The notes below the pieces were generated by a model that searched no databases, was not told the origin of the DNA, and saw nothing but the letters and a program-made list of their open reading frames with translations. A DNA stretch of 64,000 nucleotides. Origin: VFMC01 sp050248155. GTDB taxonomy: Bacteria; Actinomycetota; Acidimicrobiia; Acidimicrobiales; Ilumatobacteraceae. Below are positions 7,682-16,522 of the stretch, piece by piece. Every line of letters starts with the position of its first letter. Position 1 is the first letter of the stretch. The DNA lies in the NCBI GenBank assembly GCA_050248155.1, contig JBFWSW010000014.1, positions 1 to 64,000 on the forward strand. Direction: 5' to 3'. The position numbers and the translations under genes were made by a program.

Positions 7682-9140
7682 CAGGCCTCGACGTCGCCGC
7701 CATACGCGAGCACTTCCCGATCCTGTCGCGCCAGATCGACGGCAAGCCGCTGGTGTACCTCGATTCCGCGAACACGTCGCAGAAGCCGCGCGAGGTGATC
7801 GACGCGATGGTGCGCTTCACCGAGACNNNNNNNNNNNNNNNNNNNNNNNNNNNNNNNNNNNNNNNNNNNNNNNNNNNNNNNNNNNNNNNNNNNNNNNNNN
7901 NNNNNNNNNNNNNNNNNNNNNNNNNNCCATACGCGAGCACTTCCCGATCCTGTCGCGCCAGATCGACGGCAAGCCGCTGGTGTACCTCGATTCCGCGAAC
8001 ACGTCGCAGAAGCCGCGCGAGGTGATCGACGCGATGGTGCGCTTCACCGAGACCTCCTATGCGCCGATCAACCGCAGCGCATACCGGCTCGCTGCCGAGG
8101 CGACCGACGCGTACGAGGCTGCACGCACCTCTGCGCAGCGCTTCATCAACGCACGCCACGCGCACGAGCTCGTCTTCACCAAGAACGCGACCGAGTCGCT
8201 CAACCTCGTCGCGTCGTCGTGGGGGCGCGCCAACCTCTCGCGTGGCGACGTCGTGGTGCTGACGCACATGGAGCACCACGCCAACATCGTGCCGTGGCAC
8301 ATGCTGGCCGCCGAGCGCGGCATCGAGCTGCGCTGGGTGCCGCTCACCCCCGACGGCCAGCTCGACCTCACCGATCTCACGACACTCCTCGAGGACGCCA
8401 AGGCCTTCAGCTTCACGGCGATGAGCAACGTGCTCGGCACCATCACCCCGGTCGCCGAGCTGTGCCGTGCAGCGCATGCGGCGGGCGCGATCGCGATCGT
8501 CGATGCCTGCCAGTACGCGCCCCACAACGTCACCGACGTGCAGGCCTGGGACGCCGACTTCGTCGCCTTCAGCAGCCACAAGCTGTGCGGACCGTCTGGC
8601 ATCGGGGTGCTGTGGGGTCGTGAGGACCTGCTCGACGCGATGCCGCCGTTCCTCGGTGGCGGGAACATGATCGCCGACGTGCGTCTCGACGGGTTCACCC
8701 CTGCCGAGCTGCCGGCGAAGTTCGAGGCGGGCACGCCACCGATCATCGAGGCCATCGGCTTCGGCGCAGCGATCGACTTCCTGCAGTGCATCGGCATGCC
8801 GGCGATCCGCCAGCACGAGATCCACGTGGCGGACTACACGATGCGCATGCTGACCGACCGGTTCGGTGACGACATCACCATCCACGGCCCGCGCAACGTC
8901 GAGCTCCGCGGGGCGACGTTCAGCTTCGCCTTCCGCGGCATCCATCCCCACGACCTCAGCCAGGTGCTCGACCAGCGCAACGTGTGCATCCGTGCCGGCC
9001 ACCACTGCGCCAAGCCGCTCATGCGCATCCTCGGTGCCAGTGCCACGGCGCGGGCCAGCTTCTACCTGTACAACGACGAGGGCGAGGCCGACGTACTGGC
9101 CGACGCACTCGACGGCGCCACCGATATCTTCGGCTTCTGA
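7678..9140 (+). CDS. sufS: Cysteine desulfurase SufS (interrupted by an assembly gap)
   Basis: This PLP enzyme removes sulfur from cysteine for SufU and SufBCD. The PLP lysine is in SSHKLCGPSG and the catalytic cysteine in RAGHHCAKPL near the C-terminus. In the given sequence the frame is broken by 100 Ns and a repeated 127-bp block. Joining 7678-7826 directly to 8054-9140 gives 1236 bases, an intact 411-residue SufS, which is the normal length. The break is therefore technical, not a pseudogene. The GTG start overlaps the sufC stop; sufU follows after 16 bases. Confidence 0.93.
7700..7826. repeat. 127-bp contig-end duplicate, left copy (assembly artefact)
   Basis: Identical to 7927-8053 across the N run. 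A duplicate of exactly 127 bases ending at a 100-N gap is what a k=127 assembler leaves when two overlapping contigs are scaffolded without merging. It should not be read as biological duplication. Confidence 0.85.
7827..7926. other. Assembly gap of 100 Ns
   Basis: One hundred consecutive Ns, a standard placeholder for a scaffold join. The flanks overlap by 127 bases, so the true gap is probably negative and no sequence need be missing. Confidence 0.97.
7927..8053. repeat. 127-bp contig-end duplicate, right copy (assembly artefact)
   Basis: Second copy of the sequence at 7700-7826. Downstream of it the sufS frame continues to the stop at 9140. Confidence 0.85.
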
Positions 9141-9156
9141 GACGAAAGGCCCCGCG

Positions 9157-9612
9157 ATGCCCGGTTTGGAAGACCTGTATCGAGAGATCATCCTCGACCA
9201 CTACCGCAGCCCGCGGAACCGTGGCGAGCTGCCTCCCCCGGCTGCGCACGCAGTCGGCCACAACCCCCTGTGCGGCGACGAGATCGAGGTGTACCTCGAC
9301 GTCACCGACGGTGTGGTGTCCGACATCAAGGTGGCCGGTCAGGGCTGTTCGATCTCGCAGAGCTCGGCGTCGATGATGAGCCAGGCGGTGAAGGGGAAGT
9401 CGATCGACGAGGTGCGCGCGCTGGTGCACCGGTTCAAGTCGATGATGTCGATCCACGACGCCGACGAGCTCGCGGAGGCGGGCGACGGGCCCGAGGTGAA
9501 GTTGGGTGATCTGGAGGCACTGCAAGGGGTCGTGAAGTTCCCCGTTCGCATCAAGTGTGCCGTTCTGGCCTGGAACACGCTGGTCGAAGCGCTGGCCGAC
9601 GCGAAGGTCTGA
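9157..9612 (+). CDS. sufU: Zinc-dependent sulfur-transfer protein SufU
   Basis: A 151-residue SufU. The zinc ligands are seen as C39, D41 (NPLCGDE), C64 (GQGCSIS) and C134 (RIKCAVL), and the insertion between the second and third ligands separates SufU from IscU scaffolds. It accepts sulfur from SufS and passes it to SufB. A Shine-Dalgarno-like GAAAGG lies 7-12 bases before the ATG. It ends the sufC-sufS-sufU operon. Confidence 0.93.
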   Translation: MPGLEDLYREIILDHYRSPRNRGELPPPAAHAVGHNPLCGDEIEVYLDVTDGVVSDIKVAGQGCSISQSSASMMSQAVKGKSIDEVRALVHRFKSMMSIHDADELAEAGDGPEVKLGDLEALQGVVKFPVRIKCAVLAWNTLVEALADAKV

Positions 9613-9651
9613 GCGCGAGCCTCTGATACGGGGCGCTCACCGACACCCGCG

Positions 9652-9657
9652 TACGCT
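9652..9657 (+). promoter_or_regulatory. -10 box TACGCT before the DUF2889 gene
   Basis: TACGCT lies seven bases before the ATG at 9665, with no Shine-Dalgarno sequence between, suggesting a separate leaderless promoter downstream of sufU. Confidence 0.45.
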
Positions 9658-9664
9658 CGAACCG

Positions 9665-10348
9665 ATGGCTTTCGAACCGGGCGCACGCGTCTTCGACGAC
9701 ATCGCGCCACACCCCGACGGCGTCGACGCCGCAGACGAGCTGGTCCACGAGCGCGCCTACGTCGTTCGCGCGTATCGGCAGGCGCCCAACACGTTGATCC
9801 TGCGCGGTGCGGTGCGAGACCAGAAGCCGCCCGGGCTGTACATCCCCGAAGATCCCGACCCACTCACGATCCATCACATGGTCGTCGACCTGCGCATCGC
9901 CGTGCCGTCACTCGAGATCCAGGGAGCGAAGGTCGTCCTGGAAGTTCACCCTCACACCGCCTGCCCACGCATCGAGGACCACTACGACCACCTCGTCGGC
10001 CTCTCGATCGCGCGCGGGTTCACGCATCGCGTGCGCGAGCTGTTCGGAGGACCGCGCGGCTGCACACACACGACGGCGCTCCTCCAGGCAATGGCGCCGG
10101 TCGCCATCCAATCGCTCTTCTCGTTCCGCATGGCCCTGAACGACGGCAGCGGCCCCACGGCGCTCAGCTCGGCCGAGGGTCGCACGGCCGTGCTTGCGAC
10201 CAACTTGAACTCGTGCCACGTCTGGGCCGAGGACGGCGAGCAGGTGACCTCGATCCGGAAGGGCGAGCCCATGGAGGTGCCCGTCTGGCTCGAGCGACGA
10301 TTCGAGAAGCTGGGACTCGATCCGAACACATGGCGCCCGGGCAGGTGA
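9665..10348 (+). CDS. DUF2889 domain protein
   Basis: A 227-residue protein with the DUF2889 pattern: IHHMVVDLRI, then CPRIEDHYDHLVGLSIARGF and a GPRGCTHTTALLQAMAP segment in which C, H and T are conserved. The biochemical role of this family is not established. The ATG at 9665 matches the preceding -10 box. Its stop overlaps the GTG of the nucleoside hydrolase gene (GTGA), so the two are probably translated together. Confidence 0.75.
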   Translation: MAFEPGARVFDDIAPHPDGVDAADELVHERAYVVRAYRQAPNTLILRGAVRDQKPPGLYIPEDPDPLTIHHMVVDLRIAVPSLEIQGAKVVLEVHPHTACPRIEDHYDHLVGLSIARGFTHRVRELFGGPRGCTHTTALLQAMAPVAIQSLFSFRMALNDGSGPTALSSAEGRTAVLATNLNSCHVWAEDGEQVTSIRKGEPMEVPVWLERRFEKLGLDPNTWRPGR

Positions 10349-11313
10349 GCGACCTCCCAGCACGTCGACGGATCATCATCGACACCGATCCGGGCATCGA
10401 CGATGCGATGGCGATCTTCTACGCGCTCGCGTCTCCCGAGCTCGAGGTCGTCGGGCTCACCACCGTCTTCGGCAACGCGCACACGCCGGTGTGCACGCAG
10501 AACGCGCTGCGCTTGCTCGAGATCGCCGGTCGCACCGACATCCCCGTCGCCGAAGGAGCACGGCGACCGCTCGCCATGGAGTACCGGGGGCCGGCCGACT
10601 TCGTGCACGGCGCCGACGGACAGGGCGACATCCACGCGCCGCCCCCCGCCGGTGCGCCCATCGCCATCGCTGCGCCGCAGTTCATCATCGACACGGTCAT
10701 GTCGTCACCCGGCGAGATCACGCTCGTCCCCATCGGACCGCTCACCAACATCGCGGTCGCATTGCAAGCCGAACCGCGGCTCGCATCACGCCTCGCCGGC
10801 ATCGTGCTCATGGGCGGGAACGCCTTCTGTGGCGGGAACGCGTCGCCGGCTGCAGAGGCCAACATCTTGAACGATCCGGAGGCCGCCGACATCGTGTTCG
10901 GCGCGGACTGCCCGGTGGTGATGGCCGGGCTCGACGTCACCGAGCGCACCGTCATGACGGCCGAGCAACTCGATCTGATCGGCACCGTCGACAACCCGAG
11001 GGCTCGGCACCTCGCCCGCATCCTGCCGCACTACCGATCGTTCGCGATCAGCGTGTCCGGGCACGACCGCATCTTCTGTCACGACACCACCGCGATCAGC
11101 TACCTGCTCACCCCGCAGTCGTACACGTCGGTCGCGCACCCCATCCGCGTCGACTGTGGGCAGAGCGTCGGCCGCGGGAAGACGTGGCCTCAAGTGCGCC
11201 CATCGCACGGCGTCAGCGCGTGGAGCGGCCGGCCCCAGGTGACCATCCTCACCGACGTCGACGCCGACGCCGTCGTACGACTCGAGCTCCAACGACTGGG
11301 CGTCGAGATCTGA
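10345..11313 (+). CDS. Inosine-uridine-type nucleoside hydrolase
   Basis: A 322-residue nucleoside hydrolase, which splits the N-glycosidic bond of ribonucleosides to base and ribose. The N-terminal calcium site IIIDTDPGIDDAMA is intact, as are VGLTTVFGNAHT, PIGPLTNIA and VLMGG, and a C-terminal HDTTAIS supplies the last metal and proton-relay residues. GTG at 10345 gives a four-base overlap with the previous gene; ATG at 10330 would add five residues. It may feed nucleobases to the pyrimidine degradation locus further on, though the distance makes this only a suggestion. Confidence 0.88.
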   Translation: MSDLPARRRIIIDTDPGIDDAMAIFYALASPELEVVGLTTVFGNAHTPVCTQNALRLLEIAGRTDIPVAEGARRPLAMEYRGPADFVHGADGQGDIHAPPPAGAPIAIAAPQFIIDTVMSSPGEITLVPIGPLTNIAVALQAEPRLASRLAGIVLMGGNAFCGGNASPAAEANILNDPEAADIVFGADCPVVMAGLDVTERTVMTAEQLDLIGTVDNPRARHLARILPHYRSFAISVSGHDRIFCHDTTAISYLLTPQSYTSVAHPIRVDCGQSVGRGKTWPQVRPSHGVSAWSGRPQVTILTDVDADAVVRLELQRLGVEI

Positions 11314-11314
11314 G

Positions 11315-12052
11315 GTGCCCGACCCGATCTTCGCCGATCCGCGGCTCGCCAGCCTGTACGACACGCTCGAAGGCGAGCGGCCCGATCTCGACGCGTACGC
11401 CGCGATCGTCGACGAGCTGGGCGCTCGTTCGGTGCTCGACGTCGGCTGCGGCACGGGAGTGTTCGCACTGCTGCTCGCCGATCGCGGCATCGACGCCACC
11501 GGCGTCGACCCGGCAGCCGCGTCACTCGACGTCGCCCGGTCGAAGCCAGGCGCCGACCGTGTTCACTGGGTCGCAGCACCCGCCACCGAGCTCCCGGCTC
11601 TCGCGGTCGACCTCGTCACGATGACCGGCAACGTGGCCCAAGTGTTCGTCGACGACGGCGAGTGGAATCGCACACTCCGATCCGTCCGGGCCGCCCTGCG
11701 GCCGGGCGGTCATCTCGTGCTCGAGACCCGCCGCCCCGAACGCGCAGGTTGGCTCGAGTGGACCCCCGAGCTCAGCAGGCAGACCGTCGACACGCCGCAC
11801 ATGGGCCTGGTGACGAACTGGGTCGAGCTGACCGACGTGTCGCTCCCGCTGGTGTCCTTCCGCTGGACCTTCGTGTTCGAGGGCTGGGGCGAGGTCGTCG
11901 TGTCCGATTCGACCTTGAGGTTCCGCGATCGGCGAGAGATCGAGTCGACGCTCGCAGTAGCAGGTTTCGACGTGCTCGACGTACGCGATGCTCCCGACCG
12001 ACCCGGCAAGGAGCACGTCTTCGTCGCGCGAGCTCAGCGTCAATCCAACTGA
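11315..12052 (+). CDS. Class I SAM-dependent methyltransferase
   Basis: A 245-residue methyltransferase with motif I VLDVGCGTGVFALLL, an acidic residue at the end of the second strand (ATGVDPA) and a late LRPGGHLVLETRRPE strand. The substrate is unknown. It starts one base after the nucleoside hydrolase stop, so it belongs to the same operon, and it overlaps the 3' end of an opposing nucleotidyltransferase gene by 13 bases. Confidence 0.82.
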   Translation: MPDPIFADPRLASLYDTLEGERPDLDAYAAIVDELGARSVLDVGCGTGVFALLLADRGIDATGVDPAAASLDVARSKPGADRVHWVAAPATELPALAVDLVTMTGNVAQVFVDDGEWNRTLRSVRAALRPGGHLVLETRRPERAGWLEWTPELSRQTVDTPHMGLVTNWVELTDVSLPLVSFRWTFVFEGWGEVVVSDSTLRFRDRREIESTLAVAGFDVLDVRDAPDRPGKEHVFVARAQRQSN

Positions 12053-12528
12053 TCGCGCAGCGACTCGAGGTAGGGCAACGATCGCTGGTCCTTCGGCCGG
12101 TTCGCGGCGACCTTGGAGGCGATGACGTCGTCGAGATCCGCCACCGCAACGACAAGGTCTTGTCGCAGTTGCGCAAACCGAGACCGTTCGAGCCACTGCT
12201 CGTACGTCCGCAGCCTGCCGGCCGGGGCGAACACCAGATCCATGTCACCGAACCGCGTCGCAAGGTTGAGCATGTTCGGCATGTTTCGGATGAAGGCAGC
12301 ATCGATCCGGGTCTCGATCGGTTCGTCGGCGGTGCGAATCCTTGCGTCCAATCGCTTGAGGGCGGATGCGAGCCGCTCGAGGTTCTCAGCCGAACGTGAC
12401 GGGATCACGTCGATGTCCTCGGTCGGCAAAGGGGATCCGTGAATGATCGCGGCAAACCCGCCGAGCACGACGAAGTCGACGCCTTCCTCGGTGAGAACCG
12501 CGCAGATCTCGACCGGATCGAAGGTCAT
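12040..12528 (-). CDS. Nucleotidyltransferase-fold protein, possible toxin of a two-gene module
   Basis: A 162-residue protein with the nucleotidyltransferase core LGGFAAIIHGSPLPTEDIDVI (GG at 23-24, metal-binding D38 and D40), followed by NLERLASALKRL. Proteins of this type occur next to a small helical partner and resemble AbiEii/MenT-like enzymes, but toxicity is unproven. The ATG overlaps the stop of the small upstream gene as ATGA. A third acidic residue is not obvious to me. Confidence 0.72.
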   Translation of the reverse strand: MTFDPVEICAVLTEEGVDFVVLGGFAAIIHGSPLPTEDIDVIPSRSAENLERLASALKRLDARIRTADEPIETRIDAAFIRNMPNMLNLATRFGDMDLVFAPAGRLRTYEQWLERSRFAQLRQDLVVAVADLDDVIASKVAANRPKDQRSLPYLESLRDQLD

Positions 12529-12695
12529 CGACCCTGGGGCAACTCGACGAAGCGAGCCGTCGCCCGGATCTCCATCAGCACGTTCGCCACGTCGACCATG
12601 TACTTCACGCGGTCCTCCACCGACATGCGCAGCTGTCGGCGTATCTGGCCAACGTCCACCCCGCGAGCGTCCTCGAGCACGGGCAGCTGATCCAC
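12525..12695 (-). CDS. Small helical partner of the nucleotidyltransferase-fold protein
   Basis: A 56-residue protein reading VDQLPVLEDARGVDVGQIRR at its N-terminus, then an amphipathic stretch with SVEDRVKYMVDVANVLMEI. Its TGA overlaps the next ATG (ATGA). A TACACT box ends six bases before the GTG at 12695, giving a leaderless start; a GTG two codons earlier is possible. I infer an antitoxin or regulatory partner from the gene arrangement alone. Confidence 0.6.
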   Translation of the reverse strand: MDQLPVLEDARGVDVGQIRRQLRMSVEDRVKYMVDVANVLMEIRATARFVELPQGR

Positions 12696-12701
12696 GGGCA
12701 C

Positions 12702-12707
12702 AGTGTA
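12702..12707 (-). promoter_or_regulatory. -10 box TACACT of the small gene/nucleotidyltransferase pair
   Basis: On the minus strand TACACT is followed by six bases and the GTG at 12695. The position matches the other leaderless promoters in the window. Confidence 0.45.
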
Positions 12708-12823
12708 GGACCGCGCTGATCAAGCGCATCCGGACCCGAGCGCGTTGACGGTCCCATGGCGCGGCGCCCAGAGCTGCGACACTCGCTGCTCAAGGCGTGA
12801 TTCCTGCGGGCCGATAGCTGCGC

Positions 12824-13558
12824 ATGGCATCGCCACCTCGATTCTCGATCGTCGTGCCCGCGCACAACGAGGAGGTGCTCCTCGGCCGCGGGCTCGCCGC
12901 GATCGACCGGGCCGTCCGGCGAGCCGGTACGACGGCCGAGGTGGTGGTCGTGGCCAACCGCTGCACCGACCGCACCGAGCACATCGCCCTGGCCGCCGGC
13001 GCCACGGTCGTGATCGACGACCACCGCAACATCGCTGCCACACGCAACGCCGGCGTCGCTGCGTCCACGGGCGAGATCGTCCTGACCATCGACGCCGACA
13101 CCGTGATGCACCCTGGAGCGCTGGTCGAGATCGACGCGCTCGCGAGCGGCCATCGGTTCGTCGGTGGCGGAAGTCGATTCGTCCTCGAACGCAACTCAGT
13201 CGGGCTCGCGCTGACCAGAGCGGTCATCCAGCTGGTCTCGGTCGTGTCGAGGACCGGCGGGGTCGTCTACTGGTGCGCGCGAGACGACTTCGATGCCATC
13301 GGCGGATTCGACGAGTCGAAGCTGTTCGGCGAGGACCTCGACTTCGCGGCCCGCCTCCGCCGTCACGGCCGCCGCACGTCGGGACGGCGCTTCCGCAATG
13401 TCCGCTCGTCACCGGCCACGGTGAGCGTCCGCAAGTTCGACGCCTACGGCGACTGGCACATGTTCGTCGAGGCGGGTCGGATGATCCGGCACCGAGTCAC
13501 GACTCGCGGCACCGACACCAGCTTCGCCGACGAGTACTTCTACGACTTCGATCCCTGA
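12824..13558 (+). CDS. Family 2 glycosyltransferase
   Basis: A 244-residue GT-A-fold glycosyltransferase. It starts FSIVVPAHNEE, has the TIDADT acidic motif that binds the nucleotide-sugar metal, and a GGFDESKLFGEDLDF acceptor region. No membrane anchor is seen. It stands alone between opposing genes, so donor and acceptor are unknown. Confidence 0.85.
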   Translation: MASPPRFSIVVPAHNEEVLLGRGLAAIDRAVRRAGTTAEVVVVANRCTDRTEHIALAAGATVVIDDHRNIAATRNAGVAASTGEIVLTIDADTVMHPGALVEIDALASGHRFVGGGSRFVLERNSVGLALTRAVIQLVSVVSRTGGVVYWCARDDFDAIGGFDESKLFGEDLDFAARLRRHGRRTSGRRFRNVRSSPATVSVRKFDAYGDWHMFVEAGRMIRHRVTTRGTDTSFADEYFYDFDP

Positions 13559-13564
13559 CCGCGA

Positions 13565-14059
13565 TCAGCCGCGCTTCAGGTCGGTGACCACGCCCTCGCT
13601 GGCCTCGACGAGCTGGTGCGGCTCGATCGCGAACACGTCGTGCCACGTGCCGGCGGCGGCCCACACCTCGTCGTACTGCAGCAGGTCGGGATCGATGAAG
13701 ACGCGCAGGTGCGTGGCATGGCCGAAGGGCGGCACACCACCGATGGGGAACCCGGTGGCCTCACGCACGACGTCGGCATCGACGCGCGAGCACTTCGCCC
13801 CGCCGGCCGCTGCGGCGAGCCGCTTCTCGTCGAGCTGGTTGGCGCCGCTGACGTAGGCGAGCACCACCTCGCCGTCGACCGCGAAGATGAGGCTCTTCAC
13901 GATCTGGCCGACCTCGACGCCGATCGCGGCGGCGGCGTCGGCCGCCGTCTTGGTGCCCTCCGGGAACCGTCTCGGTTCGATCGACAACCCGCGGTCGGCC
14001 GCGGCTGCGATCACGCGCCGCACGTTGGCGTGCACCGCCGTGTCGTCGGGGGCCGTCAC
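13565..14059 (-). CDS. YbaK/EbsC-type aminoacyl-tRNA deacylase
   Basis: A 164-residue single-domain protein of the YbaK/ProX family, which hydrolyses mischarged tRNAs. Family landmarks are TAADAAAAIGVEVGQIVKSL with its conserved lysine, the GGVPPFGH loop and a final D-P-D-L-L-Q-Y-D-E-V-W-A-A-A-G region. The GTG start overlaps the stop of the upstream pterin dehydratase gene (GTGA). Which aminoacyl-tRNA it edits cannot be told. Confidence 0.85.
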   Translation of the reverse strand: MTAPDDTAVHANVRRVIAAAADRGLSIEPRRFPEGTKTAADAAAAIGVEVGQIVKSLIFAVDGEVVLAYVSGANQLDEKRLAAAAGGAKCSRVDADVVREATGFPIGGVPPFGHATHLRVFIDPDLLQYDEVWAAAGTWHDVFAIEPHQLVEASEGVVTDLKRG

Positions 14060-14289
14060 GCGACACCGTCGATCGCCGCGGCGAGTCGCCGATCTCGGTC
14101 CGTGATCGTGTTGCCGGCGTCATGGCTGGTCGTACGGATGGTGACCTGGTTCCACGAGATCGACATGTCGGGGTGGTGGTCGAGCCGCTGGGCGATGAGG
14201 GCAACCCGCGTCATGAAGGCGAACGCCTCGACGAAGCCGTCGAAGCCGAAGACGCGGGTCATCGCTCCGTCTCGTTCGTGCCAACTCAT
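14056..14289 (-). CDS. 4a-hydroxytetrahydrobiopterin dehydratase (short form)
   Basis: A 77-residue pterin-4a-carbinolamine dehydratase, recycling the cofactor of aromatic amino acid hydroxylases. The catalytic block is clear: LDHHPDMSISWNQVTIRTTS followed by HDAGNTITDRD. The usual 90-110 residue protein has about 15-20 more N-terminal residues; here the ATG at 14289 directly precedes WHERDGAM, so it is a short version or starts further upstream at a rare codon. It is coupled to the YbaK gene. Confidence 0.82.
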   Translation of the reverse strand: MSWHERDGAMTRVFGFDGFVEAFAFMTRVALIAQRLDHHPDMSISWNQVTIRTTSHDAGNTITDRDRRLAAAIDGVA

Positions 14290-14513
14290 GCCGTCGAAGC
14301 TAACCGGTCCGCGCGACGACGGCATCTGGCGTTGGTATCGCTCCTGCACCCGATACCATTTCCGCCCAACAGAAGGGGAGTATCCCTCCGCTTCGGAGTC
14401 GTCAGTACGGCGCCGGTCCCCGACCGGTTGCCCGGCTCCGAGGGCTCGGCACCGCCGTGCGGGAGAGACCTTCGGTACGGATGTCCATGTCCCCACCGAA
14501 GGAGCCACACCGC

Positions 14514-14825
14514 ATGAAGTGCCCGATCGACACCCAGGTCGACCTTGTCATGACCGACCGCCAGGGCATCGAGATCGACTACTGCCCGACGTGTCGTGGC
14601 GTGTGGCTCGACCGCGGCGAGCTCGACAAGCTCATCGAACGAGCGGCCGCGACCCTTCCTCGCCCTGCAGCTGCCGCCGCACCCCTGCCGGCGCCCAGCC
14701 CGGAGCAGGCGTACGCGCCACGACCGCGCGACGACTACTGGGACGACGACTCCGACCGCATCCCCTATCCCAACAAGAAGCACAAGAAGCGCCGAGGCTT
14801 CCTCGGCGAGATGTTCGACTTCTGA
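14514..14825 (+). CDS. TFIIB-type zinc-ribbon protein
   Basis: A 103-residue protein with an N-terminal zinc ribbon, MKCPID then IDYCPTCRGVWLDRGELDKL, in which one Cys of the first knuckle and the CPTC pair bind zinc. An Ala/Pro-rich linker and a basic NKKHKKRRGF tail follow. Such proteins are widespread and of unknown role. A GAAGGAG ribosome-binding site precedes the ATG. It lies 35 bases before htpX, in the same direction. Confidence 0.78.
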   Translation: MKCPIDTQVDLVMTDRQGIEIDYCPTCRGVWLDRGELDKLIERAAATLPRPAAAAAPLPAPSPEQAYAPRPRDDYWDDDSDRIPYPNKKHKKRRGFLGEMFDF

Positions 14826-14860
14826 GACCCCACACCCACAACGGGAGCACTGACACACAC

Positions 14861-15745
14861 ATGTTCAAGAACACGATGAAGACGAGCGTGCTGCTCGCCG
14901 CGCTCGGCGGCCTGATCGTCGCGGTCGCCGGCTTGCTCGGCGGTGGGAGCGCCGGCGCGTTCACCATCGGTCTCGTCATCGCCTTCGTGATGGTCGGCGC
15001 GTCGTACTGGTTCAGCGACAAGCTGGCCCTGCGCTCGGCGCGCGCCCAGGTGATCACCGAGGCCGACCACCCCGAGTTCTACGGCATCGTCGCCTCGCTC
15101 GCACAGCGCGCCGGGCTACCGATGCCTCGCGTCGCGATCTCGCCGAGCGACCAGCCGAACGCCTTCGCCACCGGCCGCGGCCCGCGCCACGCCGTCGTGT
15201 GCGCGACGACCGGACTGCTGCAGTCGATGCCTCGGTCCGAGGTCGAAGCCGTCATGGCGCACGAGATGATGCACGTCAAGCACCGCGACATCCTCATCGG
15301 ATCGGTCGCGGCCGCCATCGCGACAGCCATCAGCTACGTCGCCCAGATGGCGATGTTCGCGTCGATGTTCGGCGGGCGCCGCGATGACGACGAGGGGGGC
15401 AACCCGATCGCCGTGTTGCTGATGGCGATCCTCGCGCCGATCGCCGCCACGCTCATCCAGATGGCGGTCTCGCGGTCGCGAGAGTTCGAGGCGGACCGCG
15501 GTGCGGCCGAGCTCCTCGGCACCGGCAACCAGCTCGCCAGCGCCCTCGAGCGGATCGAGACGCTGGCGGCCCGCCGTCCGATGATGGTCGCTCCGGCACA
15601 GGCGCAGGCCTACATCCACAACCCGCTCGCCGAGGCCCGCGGCCGCCAGGGTGCCAACATGGCCCGCCTGTTCTCGACGCACCCCTCGACCGAGGAGCGC
15701 ATCGCCCGGCTGCGGGCGTTCAGCCCGGTTCGTTCAGCCCAGTGA
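14861..15745 (+). CDS. htpX: Membrane zinc metalloprotease HtpX
   Basis: A 294-residue M48 protease that removes misfolded membrane proteins. It has two N-terminal membrane spans (near 8-50), the zinc motif HEMMH (134-138), a further hydrophobic hairpin near 150-200 and the third ligand in SREFEADRGA. The C-terminal FSTHPSTEERIARL is typical. It overlaps the 3' end of the opposing second sufC by 12 bases. Confidence 0.92.
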   Translation: MFKNTMKTSVLLAALGGLIVAVAGLLGGGSAGAFTIGLVIAFVMVGASYWFSDKLALRSARAQVITEADHPEFYGIVASLAQRAGLPMPRVAISPSDQPNAFATGRGPRHAVVCATTGLLQSMPRSEVEAVMAHEMMHVKHRDILIGSVAAAIATAISYVAQMAMFASMFGGRRDDDEGGNPIAVLLMAILAPIAATLIQMAVSRSREFEADRGAAELLGTGNQLASALERIETLAARRPMMVAPAQAQAYIHNPLAEARGRQGANMARLFSTHPSTEERIARLRAFSPVRSAQ

Positions 15746-16522
15746 GCTGAAGAGGTCGTCGAGCCCGCTCGATGCCGGGGCGGGCTCGTCGGCGTCGGCG
15801 CTGAAGGCGGCATAGCCATCGCGCTCGAGCACGTCGGCGAGCTCGGGGCCACCGCTCTCGACGATGCGACCCTTGACGAGGATGTGCACGACGTCGGGAT
15901 GCAGCGCCTCGAGCAATCGGTTGTAGTGCGTGATGACGAGCGCGCCCATGCCGGTCTCGTTGGTCATGTCCTCGACACGCCGAGCGCAGTCGCGCAAGGC
16001 GTCGATGTCGAGCCCCGAATCGAGCTCGTCGAGGATCGCGATGCGCGGCTGCAGCACGGCGAGCTGCAACGTCTCGTTGCGCTTCTTCTCTCCACCCGAG
16101 AGGTCGACGTTCAGGGCTCGGTGGAGCAGCTCGGGCGCGAACCCGATGCGTGCCGCCTCGGCGTCGAGGAGCGCGTCGAGCCCATCGGTCGAGCGACCCC
16201 GTGCGAGCAGCGCCTGTTCCATGACGTGGTCGAGCGACACGCCCGGCACCTCGCTCGGGTACTGCATCACGAGGTGCAACCCGGCCTGGGCGCGCTGCCA
16301 GGCGGGCAGTGCGAGCAGGTCGACACCGTCGAGGGTGACCGACCCGCCGAGCACCTCGTAGCCGGCCCGACCCATCACCACCGCCGAGAGCGTGCTCTTG
16401 CCCGCACCGTTCGGCCCCATCACCGCGTGGACCTCGCCACTGCTCACGGTGAGGTCGATGCCGTGCAGGATCTGCTTGCCAGCGACGGCTGCGTGCAGGT
16501 CGGTGATCTGCAGCGTGCTCAT
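15734..16522 (-). CDS. sufC: Fe-S assembly ATPase SufC (second paralogue)
   Basis: A 262-residue SufC with Walker A GPNGAGKST, signature LSGGEKKRNE, Walker B IAILDELDSGLD and THYNRLL. It differs clearly from the copy at 6908 (for example QYPSEVPGVS against QYPQEIPGVS) and has an extra acidic tail of about 20 residues ending LDDLFSSLG. It is the last gene of the sufD-Rieske-sufC operon, joined by an ATGA overlap, and is the likely partner of this SufD. Confidence 0.94.
   Translation of the reverse strand: MSTLQITDLHAAVAGKQILHGIDLTVSSGEVHAVMGPNGAGKSTLSAVVMGRAGYEVLGGSVTLDGVDLLALPAWQRAQAGLHLVMQYPSEVPGVSLDHVMEQALLARGRSTDGLDALLDAEAARIGFAPELLHRALNVDLSGGEKKRNETLQLAVLQPRIAILDELDSGLDIDALRDCARRVEDMTNETGMGALVITHYNRLLEALHPDVVHILVKGRIVESGGPELADVLERDGYAAFSADADEPAPASSGLDDLFSSLG

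Noticed and set aside
7700..8053. A tandem duplication inside sufS
   Set aside because: The repeat is exactly 127 bases and interrupted by exactly 100 Ns; merging restores a normal SufS. It is an assembly join.
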